64,000 bases of DNA from an uncultured Bryobacteraceae bacterium (GTDB taxonomy: Bacteria; Acidobacteriota; Terriglobia; Bryobacterales; Bryobacteraceae): positions 1 through 64,000 of the forward strand of contig CAKZUE010000001.1 of NCBI GenBank assembly GCA_937920635.1, in the 5' to 3' direction. A program made the position numbers and the translations under genes. The notes under the pieces were generated by a model. The model ran no database searches and was not told where the DNA came from. It saw only the letters and a program-made list of their open reading frames with translations. Below, piece by piece: positions 8,173-16,449 of this stretch (within the stretch, counting starts at the first letter, position 1; each line of letters begins with the position of its first letter).

Positions 8173-9063
8173 ATGTACAACGCGTTTTTCGGATTTCGGG
8201 AAAATCCCTTCAATTTAAGTCCTGATCCCTCGTTTCTGTACCGCAGTCCGCAGCATGAAGAGGCGCTGGCGAACCTGATTTACGGCGTGCATGGCCGCAA
8301 GGGCTTCATCGTGCTCACCGGCGAGGTGGGAACCGGCAAGACGACGCTGCTCGAGTGCCTGCGCGACGAACTGGACGCCCACGGCATCGAGTTCGCCTAT
8401 CTGTTCAACTCGCGCATCAATCCGCAACAGTTTTTCGAGATGATCGCCTACGATCTCAACCTCCAGTGCGACCGCAAGTCGAAAACGGAGGTGCTGTTCG
8501 CGCTGAACCACCTGCTGATCGAGGAGGCCAATGCCGGCCGCACCACGGTGTTGATCGTGGACGAAGCGCACAATCTCGAATGGGACGTGCTGGAAGAGAT
8601 CCGGCTGCTCACCAACTTGGAGAACCCCAAGCTTGGCAAGCTTCTCCAGATCATTCTGTCCGGGCAGCCAGAGCTGGACCGCAAGCTGGAGGCGCCCGAA
8701 TTCCGGCAACTGAAGCAGCGGATCGTGTTGCGGTGCATGCTGTCGCCGCTGACGCTGGAGGAAACGACCGAATACATCCGCACGCGGCTGACCCGGGCGG
8801 GCATGGCCGAAATGAAAGTGTTTCCGCCCGAGGTGCTGCGGGAAATCCATCTGCGCAGCCAGGGAATTCCGCGCGTCATCAATTCGCTCTGCGACAACCT
8901 GCTGCTGACCGCTTTCGCGCTGGAGACCAAGGTCACCAGCGTCGAGATGCTGGACGAGGTGTGCCTGGACATGCGGCTCTCCTGGCCCGGCATGCCCCGC
9001 CATTTCCGGGCGAAAATCACTCAGCCGCCGGAAACCGCCTGGATCCCACCTTCGGAGAGCTGA
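8173..9063 (+). CDS. ExeA/GspA-like AAA ATPase
   Basis: A 296-residue ATPase. It begins with MYNAFFGFRENPFNLSPDPSFLY, the usual N-terminus of ExeA-like proteins, then Walker A GEVGTGKTT (about 51-59), Walker B VLIVDEAHN (about 127-135), a sensor region LSGQPEL and the helical LRSQGIPRVINSLCDNLL. Family members power assembly steps of secretion or polysaccharide export machinery; this short form lacks the C-terminal peptidoglycan-binding domain of true ExeA. It lies 86 nt after csm5 with GGAGG just before ATG 8173. That gap, and the abundance of such ATPases in acidobacteria, make a CRISPR role unproven. Confidence 0.85.
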   Translation: MYNAFFGFRENPFNLSPDPSFLYRSPQHEEALANLIYGVHGRKGFIVLTGEVGTGKTTLLECLRDELDAHGIEFAYLFNSRINPQQFFEMIAYDLNLQCDRKSKTEVLFALNHLLIEEANAGRTTVLIVDEAHNLEWDVLEEIRLLTNLENPKLGKLLQIILSGQPELDRKLEAPEFRQLKQRIVLRCMLSPLTLEETTEYIRTRLTRAGMAEMKVFPPEVLREIHLRSQGIPRVINSLCDNLLLTAFALETKVTSVEMLDEVCLDMRLSWPGMPRHFRAKITQPPETAWIPPSES

Positions 9064-9200
9064 CCCGTCCCGTCCACGGCTGACGGCGCACCATTACAGG
9101 AGCCCGGCTCAGCCGGCTGCGGTTGATCCGGCGCTGGCAATGGTTCTCTTGCGAGAGCAGGACAACAGCAGCCCGCAGGCTGGGAGAGGCGGCCTGAATC

Positions 9201-9241
9201 TGGCTAAGCTGCTGCGGGCCATTCTCAATGCAGCTTAGCCA
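9201..9241. other. Perfect 12-bp inverted repeat
   Basis: TGGCTAAGCTGC at 9201-9212 and GCAGCTTAGCCA at 9230-9241 are perfect complements around a 17-nt loop, in the 268-bp space between the ATPase gene and the 3' end of the PEP-CTERM gene. No T-run follows on either strand, so a classical terminator is not supported. It could be a terminator-like hairpin for two converging genes, or a mobile-element end. Nothing else is seen in the space. Confidence 0.6.
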
Positions 9242-9331
9242 GCGGTCAAACACGGAGCATCTTGGCCCACTCACGTATTTGCAGAAGAATCGGCCATACG
9301 ACTGAACGCCGCTCGCTGAACGGTATCGCGT

Positions 9332-10054
9332 TCAACGGCGCCGCCTCCAGGCGAGATACGCCAGCCCCGCGCCAAGGAGGAGCATCGTGCGGGGCTCCGG
9401 TACCTGGGCGTAATAGACATCGTCGATACCCCACAGGTCCCGTTTATCGCTTGTCGCGCCGGTAGTGATTGAGAAACTGGTGATCGCCGCGCCAGGGTTC
9501 GAGTAGCCCCAGAAAAGCGCTCCACCCGAATAGTCGTTCTTGGTGATGCTCAGCGACTGGCTCTCACCATCGTTGAATGCCACAAGGATCGGACCCGGGA
9601 AATTATCCTGCGTGTCGGTCAGGTAGAAACCGAAGGCATAGACCGGGACCGCGAAAGTGAATGTCACTGCCCCTCCTGCCGAATCATAGGCAGGGACAAC
9701 CCGCAGGTGTTGAGAGCCACTGGCCGTGACGTTAAAGCCAAGCGGATCCGGGGAGTGCTCATTAATCGCGCAGACGCCGCCGCAAAAGCTTGAGAGCAAA
9801 TTCGTCATCGTCACGTCAACGCCCGGAGCAGCCGTGAAGTTGGCGTTGAAGCCAACAGCCAGCCCCTCGAACGTGATGGGTCCTGTGGCGCCGGTAGCAG
9901 AAACAAACGCGCTCCTCGCTGCGTCCGATAGGGGCCTGTCGTCGCCCGGACCCGCCCCATTGTCTGCTCCGTAATAGATGGTTGCACCCTGTAACGAAAT
10001 GGCTGCCAACAGCCCGACTGCCAGGCTCCTTGAACAATCGGTTAGTTTTTTCAT
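9332..10054 (-). CDS. PEP-CTERM sorting-domain protein
   Basis: A 240-residue secreted protein with an N-terminal signal peptide (MKKLTDCSRSLAVGLLAAISLQGA) and a C-terminal PEP-CTERM tripartite tail: VPEPRTMLLLGAGLAYLAWRRRR. The middle is a beta-rich domain (FEGLAVGFNANF, YAFGFYLTDTQDNFPG, SFSITTGATSDKRDLWGIDDVYY), like other PEP-CTERM proteins of unknown ligand. The tail is recognised by an exosortase (EpsH/XrtA type) encoded elsewhere. ATG is preceded by a GGAGGAGCGAG ribosome binding site on the minus strand. Confidence 0.9.
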   Translation of the reverse strand: MKKLTDCSRSLAVGLLAAISLQGATIYYGADNGAGPGDDRPLSDAARSAFVSATGATGPITFEGLAVGFNANFTAAPGVDVTMTNLLSSFCGGVCAINEHSPDPLGFNVTASGSQHLRVVPAYDSAGGAVTFTFAVPVYAFGFYLTDTQDNFPGPILVAFNDGESQSLSITKNDYSGGALFWGYSNPGAAITSFSITTGATSDKRDLWGIDDVYYAQVPEPRTMLLLGAGLAYLAWRRRR

Positions 10055-10124
10055 GGTCTCGCTCCTCCTGGGGCTGCCGGATTTAGGACATCCCTAGCGG
10101 ATTGTGGAGTCGCGTTCAGTATCC

Positions 10125-10322
10125 GTCAACCCTCGTGCGCTCCAGGACTGTTGGTACCGGGCCGCTCATAAGCTGACAAGGCGTCAGGCGCCTGCAGATT
10201 CTTCCGCACCGTCTTCCGATCCCAGCCCAGCATCCGGCTGACGGCCTGAATGCTCTTCGTTCTCGCGCATTTCCGCGATCTCCTGTGCGTCTCGTACCCT
10301 GAACCAGATCTCGGTGACTCTT
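10125..10322 (-). pseudogene. Decayed IS21-type transposase (istA) N-terminal fragment
   Basis: Reading the minus strand across frames gives IWFRVRDAQEIAEMREN, then SIQAVSRMLG, then WDRKTVRKNLQAPDALSAYERPG, ending at TGA. Together these look like the helix-turn-helix start of an IstA-like transposase (typical consensus: ..IREIARMLGvsRKTVRKyL). At least two frameshifts separate the pieces and nothing of the catalytic core is nearby, so this is a relic. The surrounding 10055-10655 space has no other recognisable gene; a degenerate copy of the 'GCCAGGCGGGCCTGTCCCC' repeat is at about 10446-10480. Confidence 0.5.
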
Positions 10323-10655
10323 CCTCCCCGAACCGGTCACCAACGTTGTCCTCTGCCCAAGGGTGGGGTCTTTTCCATCGGTACTTTCGGGTACCGGCCC
10401 TGAAACGAGAATCAGCGGCGCGCGGCGCGGAACACGCCGGGATGGAGAAATGGCGCCCAGGCGGCCCTGTCCCCCCTTTTTAGAGCGAAGCTCCTGTCCC
10501 ATAGCGACCGCAGGGAAACGCCGGGTGAGGGGGATCGGATTTTTCCGAGCCCTAAGTGGAAGCACTGAGCCATAGCCTTAGATGTAGATCTTAGACCCGA
10601 CTAGGTGAAACACCTGCGTTTCATCGCAGTTGGATCTTTCGGAAGGTGCATTGAC

Positions 10656-11018
10656 ATGAGGACAACAATTTTCGTGGTTGCCCTTGCATGTGCTGTTTCG
10701 ATGCTTACGGCTTCTGCTGCCGTTTTGCCATCGGACAGCACGGTGGCGATCCGCCCTGGTCCGCCGCCGGATCCGCTGGGTTGCGAGCCTTGGGAGAAGT
10801 GCAGCGGAAACGGGATCCGTCCCGGTCCGCCGCCGCATCCGCTGGGTTGCGACGATCACACGGTGACAGTGTGTGTGAGCGCGATCCGTCCCGGTCCGCC
10901 GCCGGATCCGTTGGGCTTCGACCCGGCGATCCGTCCCGGTCCGCCGCCGGATCCGTTGGGCTTCGACCCCGCGATCCGTCCTGGTCCGCCGCCGGATCCG
11001 CTGGGCTTTGACCCATAG
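10656..11018 (+). CDS. Secreted proline-rich tandem-repeat protein (IRPGPPPDPLG repeats)
   Basis: I do not recognise a family. The 120-residue product has a clear signal peptide (MRTTIFVVALACAVSMLTASAA) and five copies of IRPGPPPDPLG (one has H for D). The last three are contiguous 15-residue units AIRPGPPPDPLGFDP, 45 bp apart at DNA level (10884, 10929, 10974). The first two copies are followed by Cys-containing variable linkers (LGCEPWEKCSGNG, LGCDDHTVTVCVS). ATG at 10656 has GGAAGG 9 nt upstream; the track's start at 10605 would place 17 residues before the signal peptide. A strong terminator follows. It could be a surface or envelope protein or a precursor of repeated short peptides. Confidence 0.75.
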   Translation: MRTTIFVVALACAVSMLTASAAVLPSDSTVAIRPGPPPDPLGCEPWEKCSGNGIRPGPPPHPLGCDDHTVTVCVSAIRPGPPPDPLGFDPAIRPGPPPDPLGFDPAIRPGPPPDPLGFDP

Positions 11019-11122
11019 ATTCGTGCGGTTTGCCGGGAGGACGCAACAGACCGACCTGCCTAGCTGTGCCGGGATTTTCTGGGCAGCGAGGCGAAAGCGG
11101 TTTGAACAGTCAACCAGTTTTC

Positions 11123-11160
11123 AGGCCCGAAAACGGCAACGTTTTCGGGCCTTCGTTTTT
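11123..11160 (+). terminator. Rho-independent terminator
   Basis: AGGCCCGAAAAC at 11123-11134, a 6-nt loop GGCAAC, then GTTTTCGGGCCT at 11141-11152 followed by TCGTTTTT. A 12-bp perfect stem with a U-tract on the plus strand probably ends the transcript of the repeat-protein gene. Confidence 0.9.
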
Positions 11161-11292
11161 CAGCAACACACGGCTGGCCGGCTTTGAGCGAGGCTAGGGT
11201 GCATGGGGTCCGTTGCCAGCGCTGGCTGGCCAGAGCGATTTTTCCTGAGGACGCCGTGTGAGCGCTTCTTGTGGGATGAGGCACCAGGACGC

Positions 11293-11322
11293 TTGGAAGC
11301 CGGAGGCCGCGTCTGGTATATT
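11293..11322 (+). promoter_or_regulatory. Sigma-70-type promoter of tRNA-Glu
   Basis: TTGGAA at 11293-11298, an 18-nt spacer and TATATT at 11317-11322, about 10 nt before the mature tRNA 5' end at 11333. Confidence 0.6.
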
Positions 11323-11332
11323 GAGAGCAGTT

Positions 11333-11407
11333 GGCGCTATCGTCTAAGGGTTAGGACGGAGCCCTCTCAAGGCTCAAATACGGGTTCGAATCCCGTTAGC
11401 GCTACCA
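11333..11407 (+). tRNA. tRNA-Glu (anticodon CTC)
   Basis: The cloverleaf reads GGCGCTA acceptor, T8, D-arm with GTCTAAGGGTTAGGAC, anticodon stem-loop GAGCC-CTCTCAA-GGCTC with anticodon CTC, T-arm CGGGTTCGAATCCCG and 3' strand TAGCGCT-A with encoded CCA. Anticodon CTC decodes GAG. The first acceptor pair is G-U. The 264 bp between this tRNA and the arsC-like gene hold no feature I can support. Confidence 0.93.
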
Positions 11408-11671
11408 CGCCCAAGCTTTTCATTACGGCCCCCTGGTAGCGCTCCGGCAGTCAGTGGAGCATCTGAAGGGAAGGTTCAGCGGCGATTTCTGCCCATTCCG
11501 GGATCATCGGGAGCTTGAGCTGCTTCGGGGCGCGTGGCATGTCAGCCAGGAGCCTCAACGATTGCCGATGGGCTGCCTCCGGCATCTCCCAGAGCCTCCG
11601 ACCCGGAGATCCATGGCAGCGCGGCTGCGGGGGGACGGCATCGTGACTGGGCCGCCCGCGGGACGAAGAAT

Positions 11672-12238
11672 TCACCGGGTCTGCTGCCCGATCCCCGCCG
11701 TCTGCGGAGCTTCGAGGCTCTTCCGGATGGTCTGCTCATAGTATTGGCGCATCCGTTTTCGGATGTCGTCGCGGACGCGCCGGAACACGGCGAGTTTTTC
11801 GGCATCCGTCCCCTCCGCCTTGGCCGGATCCGGGAACCCTATGTGGACGCGCGTCCCGACCTTTCCTCGGAAATTGGGGCAGGTCTTGTCAGCGTCGCCG
11901 CAGACGGTGATTACGTAGTCGAACGACTGCCCCAGAAAGCCATCAACCTTCTTCGGCTTGTGTGTGGAGATGTCGATGCCCGCCTCTTTCATCACCTGGA
12001 TGGCGTAGGGGTTGACCTGGGGCGCTGGGTGGGTGCCGGCCGAATGCACCTCAAGGCGGGAATCGAAGGACCGCAGGAACCCCTCCCCCATCTGGCTTCT
12101 CGCCGAATTCCCCGTGCAGAGAACCAGGATGCGCACTTTTGCCTTCGCCGTTTTTGCCGGATCCGCAGTTCGAGCCTGCGCGGCTGCCGCGAAAAACGCG
12201 ACGAAAAGCAAATAATGTTTCAATTTTGTGACAATCAT
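11672..12238 (-). CDS. Exported LMW-phosphatase-fold arsenate reductase-like protein
   Basis: A 188-residue protein of the thioredoxin-coupled ArsC (LMW-PTP fold) family, with an added N-terminal hydrophobic signal (KLKHYLLFVAFFAAAAQA). The P-loop is CTGNSARS with nucleophile Cys41; Cys113 and Cys120 in VCGDADKTC match the Cys82/Cys89 redox relay of plasmid pI258 ArsC at identical spacing. The conserved second P-loop cysteine is Ala46. The C-terminal FPDP and FRRVRDDI segments are typical. It may reduce arsenate or another oxyanion in the periplasm, where the electron donor is unclear. It is monocistronic; no arsR, arsB or acr3 is nearby. Confidence 0.8.
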   Translation of the reverse strand: MIVTKLKHYLLFVAFFAAAAQARTADPAKTAKAKVRILVLCTGNSARSQMGEGFLRSFDSRLEVHSAGTHPAPQVNPYAIQVMKEAGIDISTHKPKKVDGFLGQSFDYVITVCGDADKTCPNFRGKVGTRVHIGFPDPAKAEGTDAEKLAVFRRVRDDIRKRMRQYYEQTIRKSLEAPQTAGIGQQTR

Positions 12239-12799
12239 GGCCGATGTCCGCCCCTATAGATGATCAGGATGGAGTCGCGGATGCAACCGGATGAAGCCAC
12301 GGAGCAGCCCCGGAAAGCTCGCCCGCGTTTCCGATTTGCGGGCGGCCTGCCATGCTGGTCTGGCGCGTCCACGGCTTGCACGCGGTTCGGCAACTCTCCT
12401 TCTTTGCGGCCGCGCGCCTGGCTCTTGCGTTGTCGCCTTAGGCGCTCAGAAATACGCGGTGATCTGAGACGGCGCGCCGGGGCCGGCCGGAGCCGGAAAT
12501 CCTGCGCGGAATTCACGGCTTCGACCGTGACTGTGCCGGCATCGGATCCGCTTCAGGGCAGGAAACGGCCCGCTGGTTTCCTCCTCTAAATTGCGATAAT
12601 GGGCCATCCGGACACACATCCTGAATCGGGCTTTTCTCGGGAATTTTCCCAATCCGCATGCCGCGCTGCCTGCTTTTTGCGCCCATGGGGGATGGTCCGC
12701 CGCCGAGGTCTTTCCCGCTGCCCCATTCAGTCGCCCTGCTCCGCACCATGCCGAGATGGCGGCCTGTTGCTGCGGCGCCATCCGTCCGATACTGCTGAT
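12239..12799. other. Intergenic region without recognisable gene
   Basis: These 560 bp between the divergent ends of the arsC-like gene and the next gene contain short ORFs on both strands (such as 12260-12589 and 12446-12826), but their products are Arg/Pro/Ala-rich with no domain or ribosome binding site. I see no RNA gene or clear repeat. Confidence 0.5.
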
Positions 12800-13835
12800 A
12801 TGGGCCTCGCTACGGCAAGTCTCCATGCGTATGCGCCCGGTCTGGCGGCCGAATCCGCCGCCGGGCGGCTGCGGGCGCTAGTGTGCGGCAGCGGCGGCTG
12901 GGTGGAGGACGCCGCGGCGGAAGACCGGGTGATCGCCGTGCTGGAGTCCGGCGCCTGTCCGTGGCTCTCCGTCTATGACACGGGACTGCTGGAGCCGGAC
13001 TCCTCTGCCGCGGAGCTCTCCCGCGCGCTGGATCGTCCCGTCGTGGCAGTCGTGGTCGAGGACAGCGACCGCTATTCCATCACGCTGTTCGCCTCCGGCA
13101 AACGCGTGGATCGCATCACTGCGGGCGTCTCGCGGCTCAAAGGCTCAGGGCATCCGGAGAAGTGGGTCTCCGTGCTGCCCCATGTTTCGGACGTTCGCCG
13201 AGGAAGCGCTGCGGCGCGCCGCTGCGGCGCTGGGCCTGCCCTTTGCGCGGACGGCCGCCGTTGCCGAGGAAGCCGTCCGGGCGCCATCGGCGGCGGCGCG
13301 GCTTTGCTTCCGCCGCGCGGCGGCGGTTCATGAGCCCGCCGGAGCGCCCGTTCTCGTCTGCGGCTCGATTCAGGCGCTTCCGGCAGCGGCGGGGCGGCCG
13401 CTCAACTGCCTGATTGTCCCGGTTGCCAACCGCGGAGCGGAAACGCGCGGCGTGCGCCTCCACCTCAGCGGGCCGGCCCTGGAACAGGGGCTGATCGCGC
13501 CGGAAGCCATCCAAGCCTTCCGGATTGTCCGGAATCCCGACGGCACGGCCGGCGGTCCGGCATCCAGCTCTGCTCTCGTTGAGGGCGCGCACGGTTTCCT
13601 GGCCGAGATGCCGGATGTCGAGCTGCCGTACCAGCCTGACCCGCGCACGCTGGGCAACCAGTTGAGGGCAAGGAAAACCATGGATGACTTCCTGAGCCGC
13701 ACCGCACACTTCTCGATCCAGGGGCGGGCTGTCCAGCCTGGAGAGGCGCCTTTGCACATACGGATTGAGTGCCTGAAAGCGGCCTGTGATCCGTTGACCG
13801 TGGAATTGCCCGTTCGCATCGCCCCAGCGGGTTGA
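12800..13835 (+). pseudogene. Unknown protein, interrupted by a frameshift
   Basis: I do not recognise the family. The first part (ATG 12800, MGLATASLHAYAPGL... to VSVLPH) is in one frame; around 13180 at a CCCC run the coherent sequence moves to the next frame and continues MFRTFAEEALRRAAAALGLPFARTAAVAEEA... to the stop at 13835. Joined, the product is about 344 residues with no signal peptide or obvious motif. Part two contains 'LPYQPDPRTLGNQLRARKTMDDFLSRTAHF'. One base too many or too few in the C-run explains the break. Either a recent pseudogene or an assembly error; two coupled genes are less likely. Confidence 0.55.
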
Positions 13836-14000
13836 CGGCTCCGGCAATTCCGCGGCGCCGGGCGGGCTTGTGCGTCCGTCGGCCGTACGGGCCGTGTTCC
13901 CATCCATGGCGTGGTTCCCGGACGGGAACCGGCCGGGACGCCTGGAATTGGAGAGGCATTTTGCCACGACAATTGCATCTAGCTGGACGGAGAAATAGCA

Positions 14001-14029
14001 TTGTATTTCTACTCATAGAATTGTAGAAT
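14001..14029 (+). promoter_or_regulatory. Promoter placing +1 at the start codon (leaderless)
   Basis: TTGTAT at 14001-14006, a 17-nt spacer and TAGAAT at 14024-14029. The expected start of transcription, about 7 nt downstream, coincides with ATG 14036 and there is no ribosome binding site, so the mRNA is probably leaderless. The 200-bp upstream space is AT-rich relative to the window. Confidence 0.6.
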
Positions 14030-14035
14030 TCTGTC

Positions 14036-15412
14036 ATGAGATTCCGGCTGTCCGTCGTGCTATTTGCCATGCTGGGCGGCGTTTGGCTGCTGTGGGTCAG
14101 CCGCGAGCCGCCGAAGCCGCGGACGGCCATCCGGGAAACATCTCAGACACAGGCCGGGAGTGTGCCCCGCTCATTCCGGGACGCGCTGCTCGAAGAAGCC
14201 AGGACGCTGGCGCCCGATGTGGCGGAGCGGATCCGGCAGGAGGTGAAGGCCGGCGGACGGGACCCGCAACGGCGGGCGCTGCTGATGGCGTGGCTGTGGC
14301 ATCAGGGCGGTCCAGGGTCTGTCTTGCAGCGGGCGGAGCACCTGGTGTGGCTCATCGCGCACGAGCCTGCGTCGGAGTTTCTGGATTGGCCTCCGGCGTG
14401 GTTCTCGCCCGGAGAGTTGGGCCCTGTCCGCATGGAGGAGATTCTGGCGGCGTGGCGGAGCGCGGTTCGGGAGCATCCCGATGATCCGCGCCCCGCGTGG
14501 CTGGCGGCGAAATGGTTTGAGCGCCATGAGGAGCGGTATTTCGTCGAGTTTCTAAAGGCTTCGCTGGAAGCGGATCCCGGTTTCGGCCCGGCGGTGGGAG
14601 CGCTGGCCGAATGGTGCGTGCGTCAGCTCGCCTTGCAAAGCCCCGCCGCCAGCGAGGCGCGGAAACTGCTGGAGACGTCGTTGAATCCGGAAATCCAGAT
14701 TCAGGCGGCGCAGCGGTTCCACCAGCTCGCCGAGGAGGCCGAGGACAGTCATCCCCAGCGGAACGTGTGGCGCCAAGAGGCCCGGCGATGCTATGCGCGC
14801 GCCCGCAGGATCGAGCCGAATCTGCGGGAAGAAGATGTCTTCTCGAGAGCCGGCCGGGGCGCAAACGCATCATTGGCGGGCGCGCCATATGCTTCCCCGG
14901 AAGTCCAGGTCATGCTCAACAGGGGCCGCCGGCAGATGATCCGCCTGCCTGTGGAGGCGTTTCCCGATTTGCCTCAAGCCGTTGCCGCGGCGCTGAAACG
15001 GATGGGGTGCGCGATTCCGCAGGCTTTCGAGAGTCCCATGCGGCGGCGCGCCCATAACGTCATTCGGGGGCGATTTTTCAGGGCGGAACGCGATAGCTGG
15101 GCGGTGCTGTGCTCGGTGAGGGATACGGTTCGGCTGCTGGTGTTCCGCGACGAATCGGATGAAAATCCCGAGACTTTGCAAGGCGGCCTGGAGAGTGCGT
15201 GTATGCAGACGACCGGCGCGGATTCCGCGGGATTTTCCTGGGCGATCACGGTGGCGGACGAGGCCCTGATCCGGCGCTACAACAGCGCCTTGAAAGGGCC
15301 GCCGTTGCCGCCGCTGGAGCATGAAGGGATCGAATCGCACTTCCTGGGAAAAGCCTCGGTCATTCTGTACTGGCACAACGGGCGGTGGTTGAGGCTGCAA
15401 GGGGCGGATTGA
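14036..15412 (+). CDS. Membrane-anchored helical-repeat protein of unknown function
   Basis: A 458-residue protein with one N-terminal membrane segment (LSVVLFAMLGGVWLLWVS). Residues about 60-280 are helical and resemble TPR/Sel1-like hairpins (ALLMAWLWHQGG, PAWLAAKWFERHEERYFVEFLKASLEADP, ARRCYARARRIEP). A C-terminal mixed domain (about 300-458) contains ERDSWAVLCSVRDTVRLLVF and ends VILYWHNGRWLRLQGAD. I cannot name the family. Probably periplasmic-facing. It is monocistronic with its own promoter. Confidence 0.6.
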   Translation: MRFRLSVVLFAMLGGVWLLWVSREPPKPRTAIRETSQTQAGSVPRSFRDALLEEARTLAPDVAERIRQEVKAGGRDPQRRALLMAWLWHQGGPGSVLQRAEHLVWLIAHEPASEFLDWPPAWFSPGELGPVRMEEILAAWRSAVREHPDDPRPAWLAAKWFERHEERYFVEFLKASLEADPGFGPAVGALAEWCVRQLALQSPAASEARKLLETSLNPEIQIQAAQRFHQLAEEAEDSHPQRNVWRQEARRCYARARRIEPNLREEDVFSRAGRGANASLAGAPYASPEVQVMLNRGRRQMIRLPVEAFPDLPQAVAAALKRMGCAIPQAFESPMRRRAHNVIRGRFFRAERDSWAVLCSVRDTVRLLVFRDESDENPETLQGGLESACMQTTGADSAGFSWAITVADEALIRRYNSALKGPPLPPLEHEGIESHFLGKASVILYWHNGRWLRLQGAD

Positions 15413-15457
15413 GCGAGAAGTCGCAGGAAAGCGGCTGAAGCTCGCGGGACAGGACAG

Positions 15458-15476
15458 CCCCCGGCCAAGGCCGGGG
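15458..15476. repeat. REP-like palindrome CCCCCGGCC-AA-GGCCGGGG
   Basis: Third copy of the palindrome also found at 2591-2610 and 2799-2818. Like the first copy, it sits just after a stop codon (46 nt here), which suggests a REP-type element that may also stabilise or end transcripts. Confidence 0.7.
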
Positions 15477-15603
15477 ACAACACGGGCGGGTTGCAGGGCA
15501 GCCCCGAATCACGAGAGCTCGCGCGGCAACAGCGTGCGCGACGGCGCGGGCGGTATAGTAGAAGCAGGCCGGCCCGCTGCCGGCTCTTTCTTTCCACTGA
15601 CCC

Positions 15604-16440
15604 ATGCACGATTTCAGCCTGCTCTGGCTGCGCGCCGCCGCCCTGCTCTACACGGCAGCGTTTTTCCATCCCGTGCTGATGCTGCTGCGCCGCATGGACC
15701 GGCCTGCCGGACTGTCGGCCGCCTCGTTCCGCGCCGCCGCGGTTCTGCATTTCGTGGCGGTGGTCGAACACAGCGCCGCGCTCGGGCAGCTTGCGGCCAA
15801 CAATTTCTTCGAGACCGCCTCGCTGTGCGCGCTGATTCTGGCCTGGGCCTACCTGTTCATCGACTGGCGCTATCGCTTCGACGGGCTGTGCGTCTTCTTT
15901 TACCCGCTGGTGGCGGTGCTGGCGTGGATCGCCGCGGCGGGGGTTCCCTCGCCATCGTGGGAACAGCAGAACTTGCGCGGGGCGCTGCTGGCGGGCCACA
16001 TTTTTCTGGTTCTGCTCGGGATCAGCGGGCTGCTGGTCTCGGCCACCGGCGCCGCGTTTTATCTGATGCAGGAGAGACGGCTGAAGCGGCGGCATGAACA
16101 GTCGAGCTGGCTGGCGCGGTTGACGCCGGCGAAGCTGCCGCCGCTGGAGACGCTGGACGGGCTGATCACGCGGGCGATGAACTTCGGTTTCATCGCGCTG
16201 ACGCTATCGGTGGCGGTGGCCACGGTGTGGGCTTCCATCACCTTTGGCACGCGGTGGATCGGCCAGCCGGCCATTCTGATTTCGCTGGCGACGTGGGGCT
16301 TCTATCTGCTGATGGTGGTTCTGCGCACGTGGGCCGGCTGGCGGGGCCGCCGGGCGGCGCTGTTGTCGCTGGCGGTGCTGGGTTTCGCCGCCCTGACCTG
16401 GGCCGCGCACATCGGCCTGCGGCCGCTGCTGGAACACTGA
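15604..16440 (+). CDS. hemX: HemX/CcsA-like cytochrome c assembly family membrane protein
   Basis: A 278-residue integral membrane protein with about eight hydrophobic segments and the CcsA-family pattern: VVEHSAALGQLAANNFFETASLCA, WAYLFIDWRYRF, HIFLVLLGISGLLVSATGAAFYLMQERRLKRR and a C-terminal FGTRWIGQPAILISLATW. Position directly before hemA (9-nt gap) is the classic hemX context, where the protein is thought to influence glutamyl-tRNA reductase level or heme handling. A role in cytochrome c maturation is the alternative. Confidence 0.8.
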   Translation: MHDFSLLWLRAAALLYTAAFFHPVLMLLRRMDRPAGLSAASFRAAAVLHFVAVVEHSAALGQLAANNFFETASLCALILAWAYLFIDWRYRFDGLCVFFYPLVAVLAWIAAAGVPSPSWEQQNLRGALLAGHIFLVLLGISGLLVSATGAAFYLMQERRLKRRHEQSSWLARLTPAKLPPLETLDGLITRAMNFGFIALTLSVAVATVWASITFGTRWIGQPAILISLATWGFYLLMVVLRTWAGWRGRRAALLSLAVLGFAALTWAAHIGLRPLLEH

Positions 16441-16449
16441 GCCGGGGCC

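Noticed and set aside
8173-9063. ExeA-like ATPase as a component of the CRISPR system
   Set aside because: It has its own ribosome binding site and an 86-nt gap, and such ATPases are common in secretion/export contexts. Co-occurrence would be needed to support a link.
10749-11018. Regularly spaced 45-bp repeats that look like a CRISPR array
   Set aside because: They are contiguous, keep one reading frame with a signal peptide and ribosome binding site, and have no unique spacers; they encode the IRPGPPPDPLG units.
11451-11675. Minus-strand ORF coupled (GTGA) to the arsC-like gene
   Set aside because: No family, mixed third-position bases and no ribosome binding site; left unannotated.
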